A DNA stretch of 64,000 nt from Haloarcula japonica DSM 6131 (GCF_000336635.1 NZ_AOLY01000007.1:123413-187412); one strand, 5' to 3'; counted from the stretch's first letter, positions 43,879 through 53,008 are shown. The notes: generated from the letters alone by a model not told the origin. Program-made: numbers and translations.

Positions 43879-45117
43879 CTACTTGTTCGTCCGGATGACG
43901 TCGAGTCCGTTGTTCTTCTCGCGCTGGTCCTGCCCGCCGTCGGTCTCGCTGTAGCCGGTGGTTCGACCGCCGCTGTTCTGACTCCCGCTGTTCGGGGCGG
44001 GGCTGTCGAAGCTTTCGACGTTGTCGGACGCGTCGAAGGACGTGTCGTCGCCGACTTCCTGAATCGCCTCGCGGGACTTGTTGGCCTGCTTCTGGGTCGT
44101 CGGACCGAGCACCTGCGCGGACTGGACGCCGGTCATGATCGCCATGACCCGCACCTTGCCCTTGTACTCTTCCTGAATCCGCGCGCCCCAGATGACGTTG
44201 GCGTCGGCCTCGAGCCGCTCGGTGATGTTCTGTGCGATGCCCTCGGCCTCCTTCAGCGTGAGGTCGGGGCCGCCGGTGATGTGGACCAGACCACCGCTCG
44301 CGCCGCGGTAGTCCACGTCAAGCAGCGGATGGTTCATCGCGTCTTTGACGACCTCCTCGGTCTTGTTCTTGTCCTGGGTCTCGCCGACCAGCATCACCGC
44401 GACGCCGCCCTGGTTCATGATCGATGTCATGTCGGCGTAGTCGAGGTTGATGAGGCTCGGCTGGGTGATGGTCTCGGAGATGCCCTTGACGGTCTCGGCG
44501 ATGATCTGGTCCATCACGGAGAACGCCTTGCCAATAGGCAGGTTCGGGACGTAATCGAGCAGGCGGTTGTTGTCCAGCACGATGATGGAGTCCGCTTCGT
44601 TGCGGAGCTTCTCCAGGCCTTCCTCGGCCTTGACCGTCCGCGCTCGCTCGACGTTGAACGGCGTCGACACCATGCCGACGACGATTGCGCCCTGCTCCTT
44701 GGCGATCTTCGAGACGACGGGGGCGGCACCCGTCCCGGTGCCGCCACCCATACCAGCGGTGACGAACACGAGGTCAGCGTCGCCCAGCACTTCCTTGATA
44801 GTCCCCTGTGCCATCTCCGTGGCGCGCTCGCCCATCGACGGGTCACCGCCGGCCCCGAGGCCGTTGGTGAGGGACTTGCCGACCAGAATCTTCGTGTCGG
44901 CTTCGATCATCTTGAGGTGCTGTTTGTCCGTGTTGATGGCCACGGTGTCAGCGCCCTCGACGCCGATGTTGTACAGGCGGTTGACCGTATTGTTGCCCGC
45001 GCCACCACAGCCGACGATGACGATGCGCGGGTCTCCGAACCCGTCGACGTCTTCGTCGGACATCTTCTTCTGTTCTTGCTCGTCGCGTTCGAGGGCCTCG
45101 TTGACGATATCCTGCAT
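43879..45117 (-). CDS. ftsZ: Cell division protein FtsZ (FtsZ2-type)
   Basis: Tubulin-like GTPase of the division ring. The GTP-binding GGGTGTG is at residues 124-130, with an early [17 protein letters not shown] and the T7 loop region LINLDYADM. The 412 residues end in a Ser/Gln-rich tail and [10 protein letters not shown]. The MQDIV start and the RHH neighbours are, from memory, those of haloarchaeal FtsZ2. A 58-residue RHH gene lies just 2 bases upstream, so both are in one transcript that starts with a structured leader. Confidence 0.94.
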   Translation of the reverse strand: MQDIVNEALERDEQEQKKMSDEDVDGFGDPRIVIVGCGGAGNNTVNRLYNIGVEGADTVAINTDKQHLKMIEADTKILVGKSLTNGLGAGGDPSMGERATEMAQGTIKEVLGDADLVFVTAGMGGGTGTGAAPVVSKIAKEQGAIVVGMVSTPFNVERARTVKAEEGLEKLRNEADSIIVLDNNRLLDYVPNLPIGKAFSVMDQIIAETVKGISETITQPSLINLDYADMTSIMNQGGVAVMLVGETQDKNKTEEVVKDAMNHPLLDVDYRGASGGLVHITGGPDLTLKEAEGIAQNITERLEADANVIWGARIQEEYKGKVRVMAIMTGVQSAQVLGPTTQKQANKSREAIQEVGDDTSFDASDNVESFDSPAPNSGSQNSGGRTTGYSETDGGQDQREKNNGLDVIRTNK

Positions 45118-45119
45118 CG

Positions 45120-45296
45120 TTACACCTTGGCCCAGGACCGCTTCTTTTCGGAGGCTTGCTCGGAGCCTTCCTCGGCGAGCATCTCCCGCACCGCCGAGCG
45201 AATCGCTTCGCTCCGATTGGGGTACTCGCCCGTCTCGACCATCTGTTCGACCTCTTCAATCTGCTGCTTCGGAATCCGTAGTGTCACACGCTCCAT
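45120..45296 (-). CDS. Ribbon-helix-helix (CopG-type) protein upstream of ftsZ
   Basis: A 58-residue protein: a basic beta-strand [20 protein letters not shown], then [18 protein letters not shown], the standard RHH pattern with the conserved N/S-R-S turn, and a short acidic/basic tail ending RSWAKV. It is only 2 bases ahead of the ftsZ ATG, so it must be coexpressed with it. It is probably a transcription regulator, perhaps of this same operon. Confidence 0.85.
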   Translation of the reverse strand: MERVTLRIPKQQIEEVEQMVETGEYPNRSEAIRSAVREMLAEEGSEQASEKKRSWAKV

Positions 45297-45360
45297 GTTT
45301 GGTAGTTTCCCCTTGGGTAAGACGGCCCGGACGGGGTCCGTTTACGCCCCGCACGAGTGT

Positions 45361-45431
45361 TTACACAGCGAAACCGCAGTACGAGGGCGGCATCCCCTCG
45401 AGTTCGCCGCTGTGTAAGACGACCGTCTTAC
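45361..45431. promoter_or_regulatory. Structured leader of the RHH-ftsZ operon
   Basis: TTACACAGCG (45361-45370) and CGCTGTGTAA (45408-45417) form a perfect 10-bp inverted repeat, with an internal stem CGAGGG/CCCTCG. Overlapping its edge is GTAAGACG-AC-CGTCTTAC (45414-45431). The likely minus-strand TATA elements (ttttaata near 45458 or tttattc near 45441) lie further upstream, so the structure would be transcribed as a leader of about 115-135 bases. GTTTAC motifs lie at 45340, 45359 and 45492 and as GTAAAC at 45522. Confidence 0.55.
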
Positions 45432-45533
45432 GCAGAATAAACCACTGACCCTGATGTATTAAAACTTACGGGCAGTGTCATACACTTTCCCGTTTACGGC
45501 GCCTGGGGGCGTGTATCGCGTGTAAACGCCAAC

Positions 45534-46160
45534 TTAGGTCTGATCAAGCACATCCGCCGCAGGTGTTCGTCTCCCACAACCCGGGCAGAATCCCCAGTCC
45601 GACCGGAGCTCATCGCCGCAGTCACAGAACACCCGGCGGGATGCCTTCTCACCGCAGTTCGGGCAGTAAACGTGGTCAGAACCCAAGTTTTCACCACATT
45701 GTGCGCACGTCTTACGTTCCTCCGTCTCGGCTCTGTCCCGTGTTTCCGTCTCTGTCTTACGCCCGCTCGTATCAGACGTTTGACTTTCGCCGTGGGACCG
45801 TCCGCCCTCAGTACTCGTACCTCGGTCAGCGGTGCGCCGTCGTTCGGTTTCGGCGTCCGCTGCCCCTGCGCTTACGCCGTCTAACGAGATGTTTACGTTG
45901 ACATCCTGCGGTTGCGAGGGTGGGCGTTGCGTCTGCAGTCGGTCGGCGATGATGCTGTCGACGCGTTCTTCGATGAGTTCGTCGATCGTCTCGGCGTCGG
46001 TCACTGACTCTGACGACGACGACGATGGTTCCGACGCTGACGGTGACGTGTCCCCGAGATACTCCCGGAGTGCTTCACGCATGACCTCGCTCTTCGAGGC
46101 GTCGAACGCCTCGAGTTGGTCGATGAGGTCATCATCAGCACGGAACGTTATCTTACTCAT
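45534..46160 (-). CDS. RHH and double zinc-ribbon protein
   Basis: A 208-residue protein. An N-terminal ribbon-helix-helix domain (about 1-40; ITFRADDDLIDQLEAFDASKSEVMREALREYL) is followed by a disordered Ser/Thr/Glu-rich linker and a C-terminal double zinc ribbon with four cysteine pairs (CAQC, CPNC, CDC, CPGC). Similar genes lie near ftsZ2 in other haloarchaea (from memory). It is probably a DNA-binding regulator or a division accessory factor. Confidence 0.8.
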   Translation of the reverse strand: MSKITFRADDDLIDQLEAFDASKSEVMREALREYLGDTSPSASEPSSSSSESVTDAETIDELIEERVDSIIADRLQTQRPPSQPQDVNVNISLDGVSAGAADAETERRRTADRGTSTEGGRSHGESQTSDTSGRKTETETRDRAETEERKTCAQCGENLGSDHVYCPNCGEKASRRVFCDCGDELRSDWGFCPGCGRRTPAADVLDQT

Positions 46161-46426
46161 CGGGCTCGATGAAGGTATTATACAGGCTGGTATTTTAATC
46201 TTCCCGCGCTGTCTGACGCCCGTCAGCTACCGGCATGACGTGATACATCTCTGCTCGGTCGAACACCGTTCAGAGACCGTTCCGATCCGACTCTCGGAAA
46301 TCGGAACGCGGGGTCAGACGTGTCTGACACCAGCTGGTGTGTCACTCCGCGTCGTGTGACCGTTCGGCGAACCCTCCGCGAATAACAACCCTTAAGTCCG
46401 GACGGCGGGGTATTTTCGGGTGTCGA

Positions 46427-46500
46427 CCGCCCTTAGCTCAGACTGGTAGAGCAGTCGACTGTAGATCGACTTGTCCCCCGTTCAAATCGGGGAGGGCGGA
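46427..46500 (+). tRNA. tRNA-Tyr (GTA anticodon)
   Basis: A 74-base cloverleaf without intron. The acceptor stem CCGCCCT pairs with AGGGCGG, and the last base is discriminator A. The anticodon stem GTCGA/TCGAC encloses loop CTGTAGA with anticodon GTA, and the T-arm is CCCCG/CGGGG around TTCAAAT. A C1-G72 pair is the archaeal tRNA-Tyr identity mark. CCA is not encoded. Confidence 0.96.
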
Positions 46501-46636
46501 CTTGGTTTTCAGTTGGTCTCGAGTGAATGTGAACAGAATTTGGTCCACCGTGTGACCTCGGACAGCGGAGCTCCGTGAGACAATCCTGTTCCAGCAGATT
46601 CGTGAAATAAAACTCCTGAGTCGACTCAGTATAGCG

Positions 46637-47818
46637 TCAGAATCGCTCGCTCATCGCTGCCAGCCCGGCGTCTACGTCCACGGCTGCACCCTGCTCACCG
46701 AGCGCGTTGCCCAGCGCCGCGAGCAGGTAGCTGACGTTCTGCCGGCGGGCCGAATGGCCCATACAGCCGATGCGCCAGATATCGCCTTCTAGCGCGCCCA
46801 GTCCGCTGGCGATTTCGAGGTCGTACTCGTCCAGTAGGTGCTGGATGACTGCACTGTCATCGACGCCGTCGGGCACACGGACCGTGTTCAGGCTCGGGAG
46901 CCAGCAGTCGTCGGGGGCGTTCATCTCCAGTCCCATGCCCTCGACGCCGGCTTTCAGCGCGCCAGCGACGCGCAGGTGGCGGTCCCAGCGCTCTTCGATG
47001 CCTTCCTCGGCGACGAGTCGCAGCGCCTCACGGAGCGCGTAGACGTTCGTGATCGGGGCCGTGTGGTGATAGGCGCGTTCGTCGCCCCAGTACCCCTCCA
47101 GCAGCGAGATGTCCAGATACCACGAGCAGGCCTCGGACTCGCGGGAGAGGACTTTGTCCATCGCGTCGTCGTTGAGTGTGAGCGGGCTCGCGCCCGGCGG
47201 ACAGGAGAGGCATTTCTGTGGGCCGGAGTAGGCCACGTCGATGCCCCACTCGTCGACGCGGAGTTCGACGCCGCCGAGCGAGGTCACGCTGTCTGCGATG
47301 ACCAGTGCGTCGTTCGCGTGGGCAATGTCAGTGAGCTCGGGCACCGACGGCTGGAGGACGCCGGTGCTGGTCTCGGCGTGGACGAACCCGAACACGTCCG
47401 GGCTGTGTTCGTCGAAGGCGTCTTCGACAGCCGCCGGGTCGAGCGGCTGGCCCCAGGGGGCGTCGACAGTGACAACCTCGCCGCCCGCGCGCTCGGCCAT
47501 GCTTGCCATCCGGCCACCGAAGTAGCCGTTCGTTGGGACAAGCATCGTATCGCCCGGTTCGACGACGTTTCCGATGGCCGCCTCCATCGCCGCGGATCCG
47601 GTCCCAGAGACCGGAATCGTCCACTTGTTGTCCGTCCGGAACGTGTACCGGAGGAGGTCCTGAACCTCGTCCATAATTTCGATGAACGAAGGGTCGAGAT
47701 GGCCGACCAGCGGCGTACTCATGGCCTTGAGCACGCGCGGATGTACGTCGCTCGGACCGGGTCCCATCAGCGTCCGGTCCGGTGGTGACAGCTCTCCGAC
47801 AGCAGGTACCTCATCCAT
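46637..47818 (-). CDS. Class V aminotransferase (alanine-glyoxylate/serine-pyruvate type)
   Basis: PLP enzyme of about 393 residues. It shows LMGPGPSDVHPRVLKAM, the PLP-binding SGTGSAAMEAAI, ADSVTSLGGVELRVDEWGID and the Schiff-base Lys in SGPQKCLSCPPG. This is the SPT/AGT group that moves amino groups from serine or alanine to glyoxylate or pyruvate. The start at 47818 (MDEVPAVGEL) is preferred; 47845 is possible. Confidence 0.88.
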   Translation of the reverse strand: MDEVPAVGELSPPDRTLMGPGPSDVHPRVLKAMSTPLVGHLDPSFIEIMDEVQDLLRYTFRTDNKWTIPVSGTGSAAMEAAIGNVVEPGDTMLVPTNGYFGGRMASMAERAGGEVVTVDAPWGQPLDPAAVEDAFDEHSPDVFGFVHAETSTGVLQPSVPELTDIAHANDALVIADSVTSLGGVELRVDEWGIDVAYSGPQKCLSCPPGASPLTLNDDAMDKVLSRESEACSWYLDISLLEGYWGDERAYHHTAPITNVYALREALRLVAEEGIEERWDRHLRVAGALKAGVEGMGLEMNAPDDCWLPSLNTVRVPDGVDDSAVIQHLLDEYDLEIASGLGALEGDIWRIGCMGHSARRQNVSYLLAALGNALGEQGAAVDVDAGLAAMSERF

Positions 47819-48077
47819 ATCGTCTGTTACCCGGTGACTGGGCATTAAAATCCGCGGTCACGACTCTCTGGTCAGGCCGGGGTTGGCTTCACAACTTCGC
47901 CGGGACGACACTTCTCCCGTTCGAAAAACCACCGTTTAAAGACGCTTTTGTGTTGCCAGTCGCCGGTGGACACCACCCTCTCCCATAATCGTAACCGCAA
48001 GACGGTGCCGATATGAGGCGCGTGAACGATCTACCCTGTTTTTATCATCGTACTGCGAAGGTAGCGTGTGGTCGTCG

Positions 48078-48227
48078 ATGGGATTGTTCGATACCGCTGC
48101 GTCCCCTGGGGAGGAACCGAGACGCCGGTACACCTGTCTGGTGTGCCAGGCGTCGTTCGACGTTCAGTACCACTCGTGTCCGGACTGCGGTGCGTACGAC
48201 ATCCGCCGGACGAAGTGGCTCACGTAG
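48078..48227 (+). CDS. 49-residue zinc-finger protein
   Basis: A short protein MGLFDTAASPGEEPRRRY..., with CLVC at 20-23 and CPDC at 34-37, arranged as one rubredoxin-like or zinc-ribbon knuckle pair, ending RRTKWLT. It is a common haloarchaeal small-protein type. Function unknown. Confidence 0.6.
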   Translation: MGLFDTAASPGEEPRRRYTCLVCQASFDVQYHSCPDCGAYDIRRTKWLT

Positions 48228-48348
48228 CCCCCGGCGTCCACGCTGGCACGTCCACCGGACTGCCTGCTATCGGGCTACACTGCCCTTTTTGTTGAGGGTG
48301 TTGCCGCGTACCACAGCCACCAAGTGACCGCCGACGGTACGGCTGTAC

Positions 48349-49338
48349 GTGAACCGACGACAGTTAGGTACGACGGGGTATGACGTGACAGATGTCGGAC
48401 TGGGAACCTGGAACATCGGCGGTGACTGGGGCGACGTCTCCGAGGAGGAGGGTCGCGAGACAATCCGGACTGCGCTCGATGCGGGCATCGACTTCATCGA
48501 CACCGCCGACGTGTACGGCGACGGCTTCAGCGAGCAGCGCATCGCCGAAGTGCTCGACGAACGCGAGGTCCGTGACGAGGTGACCGTCGCGACGAAGGCC
48601 GGCCGCCGGCTCGACCCCCACACGGCCGAGCGCTACAACTACGACAACCTCTCGGAACACGTCGACCGCTCGCGGGAGTACCTCGGGGCCGACACGCTCG
48701 AACTCCTGCAACTGCACTGTCCGCCGACGGACGCCTACTACCAGCCGGAGACGTTCGACGCGCTGGCGCGGCTGCGAGACGAGGGGAAAGTCGCTCACTG
48801 CGGCGTCAGCGTCGAACGCGTCGAGGAGGCGCTGAAAGCCATCGAGTACCCGGAGGTAGAGACAGTCCAGATAATCTTCAACATGTTCCGCCAGCGGCCC
48901 GCGGAGCGGTTCTTCGAGGAGGCCAAGCGCCGCGACGTCGGCGTCATCGTCCGCGTCCCGCTGGCCTCCGGGCTCCTGACCGGCAAGCTCTCCCGGGACA
49001 TGGAGTTCCCCGAGAACGACCACCGGAACTTCAACATCGAGGGCGAGGCCTTCGACCGCGGCGAGACCTTCGCCGGCCTCCCGGTCGATGCCGGCTTCGA
49101 CGCTGTCGAGGAACTCCACGGGCATGTCCCCGAGCGGATGACGATGGCACAGATGGCGCTGCGCTGGATCCTGGATCACGACGCGGTGTCGACTGTCATC
49201 CCCGGCTCGACGAACCCGGACCACGTTCAGGCGAACGCAGCGGTCAGCGAGATGGCCCCGCTCTCGAATCAGGTCCACGGCGCGGTGCGTGACATCTACG
49301 AGGAGTACGTTTTCGACGACGTCCACCATCGCTGGTAG
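48349..49338 (+). CDS. Aldo/keto reductase
   Basis: A 329-residue NAD(P)H-dependent aldo-keto reductase. Catalytic residues lie in FIDTADVYGDGFSE (Asp and Tyr), VATKAGR (Lys) and LLQLHCPP (His). It is longer than the AKR at 16406 and belongs to a different subgroup, with strong similarity in layout to AKR11/12-type enzymes. A GTG start is used at 48349. Confidence 0.88.
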   Translation: MNRRQLGTTGYDVTDVGLGTWNIGGDWGDVSEEEGRETIRTALDAGIDFIDTADVYGDGFSEQRIAEVLDEREVRDEVTVATKAGRRLDPHTAERYNYDNLSEHVDRSREYLGADTLELLQLHCPPTDAYYQPETFDALARLRDEGKVAHCGVSVERVEEALKAIEYPEVETVQIIFNMFRQRPAERFFEEAKRRDVGVIVRVPLASGLLTGKLSRDMEFPENDHRNFNIEGEAFDRGETFAGLPVDAGFDAVEELHGHVPERMTMAQMALRWILDHDAVSTVIPGSTNPDHVQANAAVSEMAPLSNQVHGAVRDIYEEYVFDDVHHRW

Positions 49339-49723
49339 TCGCCGCTCCGCTAACCTTCCAGTCTGCAGACACTTTTCACAGCAGTAGAGAACGACTGAAG
49401 CAGTGACGTCAATCACAGAAATCAATCGGGGACACCGCCAGCGTACACGAATTCATATATCGTATCTGATTATTCTGGTCGGTGAAAACATATGAATGCA
49501 GACAGTTATTGCCTGTTGTCGTATCAGAATACGGGAAAGAGTCAGACAGCTATCGGACTCTGTGTCCCACACCGGAACTGCCCATCGGTCCTCGGCGGAC
49601 GCCGGGTCCCGTGCCTGCTATCGCAGGCGGGCGTTCTATTCCCGTGGCTCGCGACCTACGTACTGTGAGTCCCACACAGCTATCGGTCACAGTCCACATC
49701 ACCGGAACGCACCACCGACACGG
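49339..49723. other. 385-base region without recognised gene
   Basis: No RNA gene or clear motif is seen. It includes an AT-rich part (around 49450-49500, tcatatatcgtatctgat) that could hold a promoter for the YihY/BrkB gene, and a GC-rich part that extends its frame without membrane character. Confidence 0.45.
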
Positions 49724-50482
49724 ATGAGTGGTATCGCAACCGGCCGCGAGATCGTCCGGACGGTCCGCGCCGAGAACGTTCCGTTCATGGCGGCCAGTAT
49801 CGCCTACTACGCGATTGCCTCTATCGTACCGCTGCTCGCGCTCGCTCTCGCCGTGCTCTCCACGGTCGGAGGGACTGCGACGCTGCTGAATCTGCTTCAG
49901 TCGGTCCTCGCCGAGAACGGACAGGCGATTCTGACGGAACTGCTCGAGAACACGCGCGGCCACGGTGCTACCGGAACCCTGAGCCTGTTGTTCGTGGTCT
50001 GGAGCGGCAGCAAGGTGTTCCGCGGTCTCACCATCGCCTTTACCGAGGTGTACGGCGAGGTCACCGAGATCTCGCTGCCGGCCCAGTTCGCCCGCAGCGC
50101 GGTCGTGATGGGAGTGCTCTTCGGGGCTGTCGTCCTGCTGTCGGCCACCAGCGTCGCGCTCACGTACGTTCAGCTTCAGATCCCCTATCCGACGCTCGTC
50201 GGCAACCTCGCCGCGTTTGTCGCGGTCGCGGTCGCGTTCGTCCCGATATACTACGTTCTGCCGCCGGTCGAGACCTCACTCACCCACGTCGTGCCGGGCA
50301 CGCTGGTAGCCGCGGTGGGCTGGATCACCATCCAGATCGGGTTCTTCTACTACGCGGGCGCTGCCAGTCGGTACGCGGCCTACGGCTACCTCGGGGCACT
50401 GCTCCTGTTCGTTACGGCCCTGTACTTGGCCGCCATCGTGTTGCTGGTCGGTGTCGTCGTCAACGCGACGCTGGACTGGTAG
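49724..50482 (+). CDS. YihY/virulence-factor BrkB family membrane protein
   Basis: A 252-residue protein with six membrane helices. The YihY pattern is seen in ENVPFMAASIAYYAIASIVPLLAL, LFVVWSGSKVFRGL and YGYLGALLLFVTALYLAAIVLLVGVVVNA. Function unknown in archaea; family members are sometimes misnamed RNase BN. The start is at ATG 49724, where the membrane topology begins. Confidence 0.85.
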   Translation: MSGIATGREIVRTVRAENVPFMAASIAYYAIASIVPLLALALAVLSTVGGTATLLNLLQSVLAENGQAILTELLENTRGHGATGTLSLLFVVWSGSKVFRGLTIAFTEVYGEVTEISLPAQFARSAVVMGVLFGAVVLLSATSVALTYVQLQIPYPTLVGNLAAFVAVAVAFVPIYYVLPPVETSLTHVVPGTLVAAVGWITIQIGFFYYAGAASRYAAYGYLGALLLFVTALYLAAIVLLVGVVVNATLDW

Positions 50483-50569
50483 CGCCGGTGCTCTCCCCCG
50501 ACACACGCCGAGTCTTGCACTAGCAGGCAGTAGCTACCTGCTGGTCCCACCACTCTCTCCAGTCGTCAC

Positions 50570-50932
50570 ATGAGTGATTCACCGTCACTGCGGCCCCGGG
50601 TCGCCGGGCGTCTGCAGTCCGGCGCTGAGGCGGCGATCAAACGACCGGTCAAAGAGGCTGTCCGGGAGGCGATCTCGGACAGGGCGCAGAACGGGGACGC
50701 AAACGACAACCCCGAGACGGACGCGTCCGCGCCTGCGTCGCGACGCATCGAAGTGGACCCCGCGGACATCGGCGACGCTGACGAGTCGGCGTCGGCCTCG
50801 GACACCACACAGACGAGGGCGCGCTCGCGGATCCGGAACCGGCTCCGATCCCGCCGAACGCTGACGCTCGGGCTGGTCGCGCTCGGTGCCTACCTCGCCC
50901 GTCGCCGCCGGTCGTCGACGGGGAACGAGTAA
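50570..50932 (+). CDS. Acidic/basic small protein with C-terminal hydrophobic segment
   Basis: A 120-residue protein: helical N-terminus (LQSGAEAAIKRPVKEAVREAI), a disordered acidic mid-section, a basic Arg-rich stretch (RARSRIRNRLRSRR) and a short hydrophobic LTLGLVALGAYLARRRR. It may be tail-anchored. No family recognised. Confidence 0.5.
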   Translation: MSDSPSLRPRVAGRLQSGAEAAIKRPVKEAVREAISDRAQNGDANDNPETDASAPASRRIEVDPADIGDADESASASDTTQTRARSRIRNRLRSRRTLTLGLVALGAYLARRRRSSTGNE

Positions 50933-50951
50933 CGCCGACGGCGACGGCCCC

Positions 50952-51611
50952 TCAGTCGAAGCCGTCGAAGTCCACGAACAGCACGTCCTCGACGAGGGCA
51001 TCGGTGGCGCGTCTGACCCGCTCTGAGGCCGCCTGGTGTGTGATGCCAAGCTCGTCGGCGAGCTCCGCCAGGCTCACCTCGCGGGGCACCTCGAAGTAGC
51101 CCCGTTCGGACGCCTCGGCGAGGATCTCGTACTGGGCGGACGTGAGCCCGTAGCGGCCCGCCGGGTCCTCGTCGAGTTCCCGTATCGACGACACCTCGAA
51201 CGAGAGGTTGTGCTCCGCACAGAAGTCGTGGGTCCGGGAGAACAGCGACCGGCGCGGATACAGCACACGGAGTTTCCAGACGGTCCCCTGACCCACCGCA
51301 TCGAGGATCGTCGCCTCCGAGTTGGTGAGCATCTGTACGATGAGGTCGACGTGGTCGACCCACTCCATCCGGAACAGCCACTCGTCCTCAAAGTCGCCCA
51401 GCAGTTCGACGTTGTCGACGGTCGGGTCCGCTTCGAGCGTCTGCTCGATGTCCTCGCGCTGACTCCCGCGGACCCACAGCATCGGCATGAGTGCGTCATC
51501 ACCGCTCGTGACGATCCGCTCGATTTCGAACTGCAGCTCCGGTAACTGTTCCAGCGAGTGATTGAGCGCCAGGTCGCTGGCGGGCACTGTCCCGGAGACG
51601 ATGGTGGGCAT
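50952..51611 (-). CDS. HTH-10 family transcriptional regulator
   Basis: A 219-residue Bat-type regulator starting MPTIVSGTVPASDLALNHSLEQLPELQFEIERIV, typical of this haloarchaeal subgroup. The HTH-10 DNA-binding part is YGLTSAQYEILAEASERGYFEVPREVSLAELADELGITHQAASERVRRA. It has no four-cysteine motif. It is divergent from a small PRC-like gene over about 140 bases. Confidence 0.82.
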   Translation of the reverse strand: MPTIVSGTVPASDLALNHSLEQLPELQFEIERIVTSGDDALMPMLWVRGSQREDIEQTLEADPTVDNVELLGDFEDEWLFRMEWVDHVDLIVQMLTNSEATILDAVGQGTVWKLRVLYPRRSLFSRTHDFCAEHNLSFEVSSIRELDEDPAGRYGLTSAQYEILAEASERGYFEVPREVSLAELADELGITHQAASERVRRATDALVEDVLFVDFDGFD

Positions 51612-51753
51612 GGATACCCGATCTGGGAGCGGCGTGTTGGTATGTCTTTTCGTTGACCTATCAGGCTTCGAAGTAACTCGGCTGTCTCCCGCTCCGACGG
51701 CTGCGTGTGCAAGCACGTCGGTGATGCCCGTCCCGCCGGTAGCGACGACTGCA

Positions 51754-52002
51754 ATGTCTACGATCCAACTGACCGACGACGACGTCGGCAAGACAGTCGT
51801 CACGAGCACCGGCGACGAGGTCGGTATCGTCAGCGGATACAGATACGGCACCGCATACGTCGACCCGGACCCCGGGCTGAAAACGACGGTCATGACGACG
51901 CTCGGCTGGGACGACATCGACGACGACGACGGCTACCCGCTCCAGGCCGACACCGTCGACACGATCACCGAGGACCAGATCCGTCTCAGTTCGGGCGTGT
52001 AA
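51754..52002 (+). CDS. Small PRC-barrel-like protein
   Basis: An 82-residue protein of repeated beta character: IQLTDDDVGKTVVTSTGDEVGIVSGYRYGTAYVDPDPG, followed by the acidic end IDDDDGYPLQADTVDTI. The GDEVGxVxGxxxGxxYVDPDPG pattern is that of PRC-barrel proteins. Function unknown. Confidence 0.6.
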   Translation: MSTIQLTDDDVGKTVVTSTGDEVGIVSGYRYGTAYVDPDPGLKTTVMTTLGWDDIDDDDGYPLQADTVDTITEDQIRLSSGV

Positions 52003-52117
52003 GTGACCTGCGGCCAGAGTCGGGGGTACCGTACTGCAACTGCCTTCTCGCGTCCGGTACTGAACAGCGAGGCGGAGGCGGACGTCGCGCCGCCCGTCCG
52101 CAGTCGTTGACCCGCCG

Positions 52118-52465
52118 TTACTTGACCATCGATTCGCAGGCCTCGGCACACTCCGAGAGGACCTCCGCGCAGGCACGGCAGTGGTCATGATCGTGCTGCC
52201 GACACTCCTCGGCGCACTGCCGACAGACCGTCGCACAGAGTCCGGCCAGGGCCTCTCGGTGGGCGGACCCCCGCGCGAGGAGCTTGCAGTGGAGGGAGGC
52301 GACGTCAGTCACATCACGGCAGTGGCGGACACACTCGGTCATGCCGTCGAGTCCCGCACACTCGTCGGCACACCACTCGCACACTTCGACTGCGTGCCGA
52401 CACAGCTCTAGGCACTCGCGTTCGCGCTCGCTCAGATGCGCTGCGTCGGTGAGGGGTTGTGACAT
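52118..52465 (-). CDS. Four-helix-bundle copper-binding protein (DUF326 type)
   Basis: A 115-residue cysteine-rich protein. It has repeats of Cys-x3-Cys and similar spacings: CLELCRHAVEVCEWCADEC, ECVRHCRD, CATVCRQCAEECRQH and CRACAEVLSECAEAC. This is the DUF326 four-helix-bundle copper-storage-like pattern. The longer frame upstream lacks this pattern, so the start is put at 52465. Confidence 0.85.
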   Translation of the reverse strand: MSQPLTDAAHLSERERECLELCRHAVEVCEWCADECAGLDGMTECVRHCRDVTDVASLHCKLLARGSAHREALAGLCATVCRQCAEECRQHDHDHCRACAEVLSECAEACESMVK

Positions 52466-53008
52466 TGCGGGTTCTGCTACCGCCTGTTCATCCACGAGCC
52501 TGTAGCTTGCATGCGAAAGTCGGCCCGTCAGCTTCGGGAAATTTGCTCTCACAGCCCGTCTCGGACTGCCCTCGCGCTTCGACGGTCCGGTTCGGGACCT
52601 GCAGCTATCGGACGTATCGAGGACCAATGCCGGGTGAGCAAACCCGGCGTAAAACCGTCCCGCACAGGGGAGCAGGGGACGGTGGGCGTCGGGAGAGTAC
52701 GAGCACGCAGCGTGCTCGCATACGGTCCTCCGTGCTATCCGATATTTGTTATACAGCTCTTTACCCGGCGACAGTCGACAGCCTAGTCAGCAGGTGAGGG
52801 CTAGCAAACGTCGTTCGCACCGGACAGAGGGGCGACGCCGTTGACCGTCACTCCCGCGGTTCGGCGGCTGTTCCGGCAGTTACCTGTCGGTCGGTACTAT
52901 CCCTTTGTCCGCACTAGCCAGCCGCTACTGCACGGGGACGCATCTGGATCCGTACGTGAGCTACTGCGCTCTCTTCACTCGAACGACCTCGGCCCGCGGG
53001 AGGGGACC
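52466..53008. other. 543-base region with three consecutive hairpins
   Basis: No coding frame is convincing. Between about 52627 and 52718 there are three stem-loops in a row: GCCGGGT/ACCCGGC, ACCGTCCC/GGGACGGT and GAGCACG/CGTGCTC. A non-coding RNA, terminator array or mobile-element end would all fit. An AT-rich stretch follows (gatatttgttatacagctcttta, near 52740), which could be a promoter. Confidence 0.5.

Noticed and set aside
46838-47788. Antisense frame opposite the aminotransferase
   Set aside because: No motif; the class V aminotransferase on the minus strand has its PLP-lysine region and full length.
48364-49425. Antisense frame opposite the aldo-keto reductase
   Set aside because: Shadow frame; all catalytic motifs are on the plus strand.
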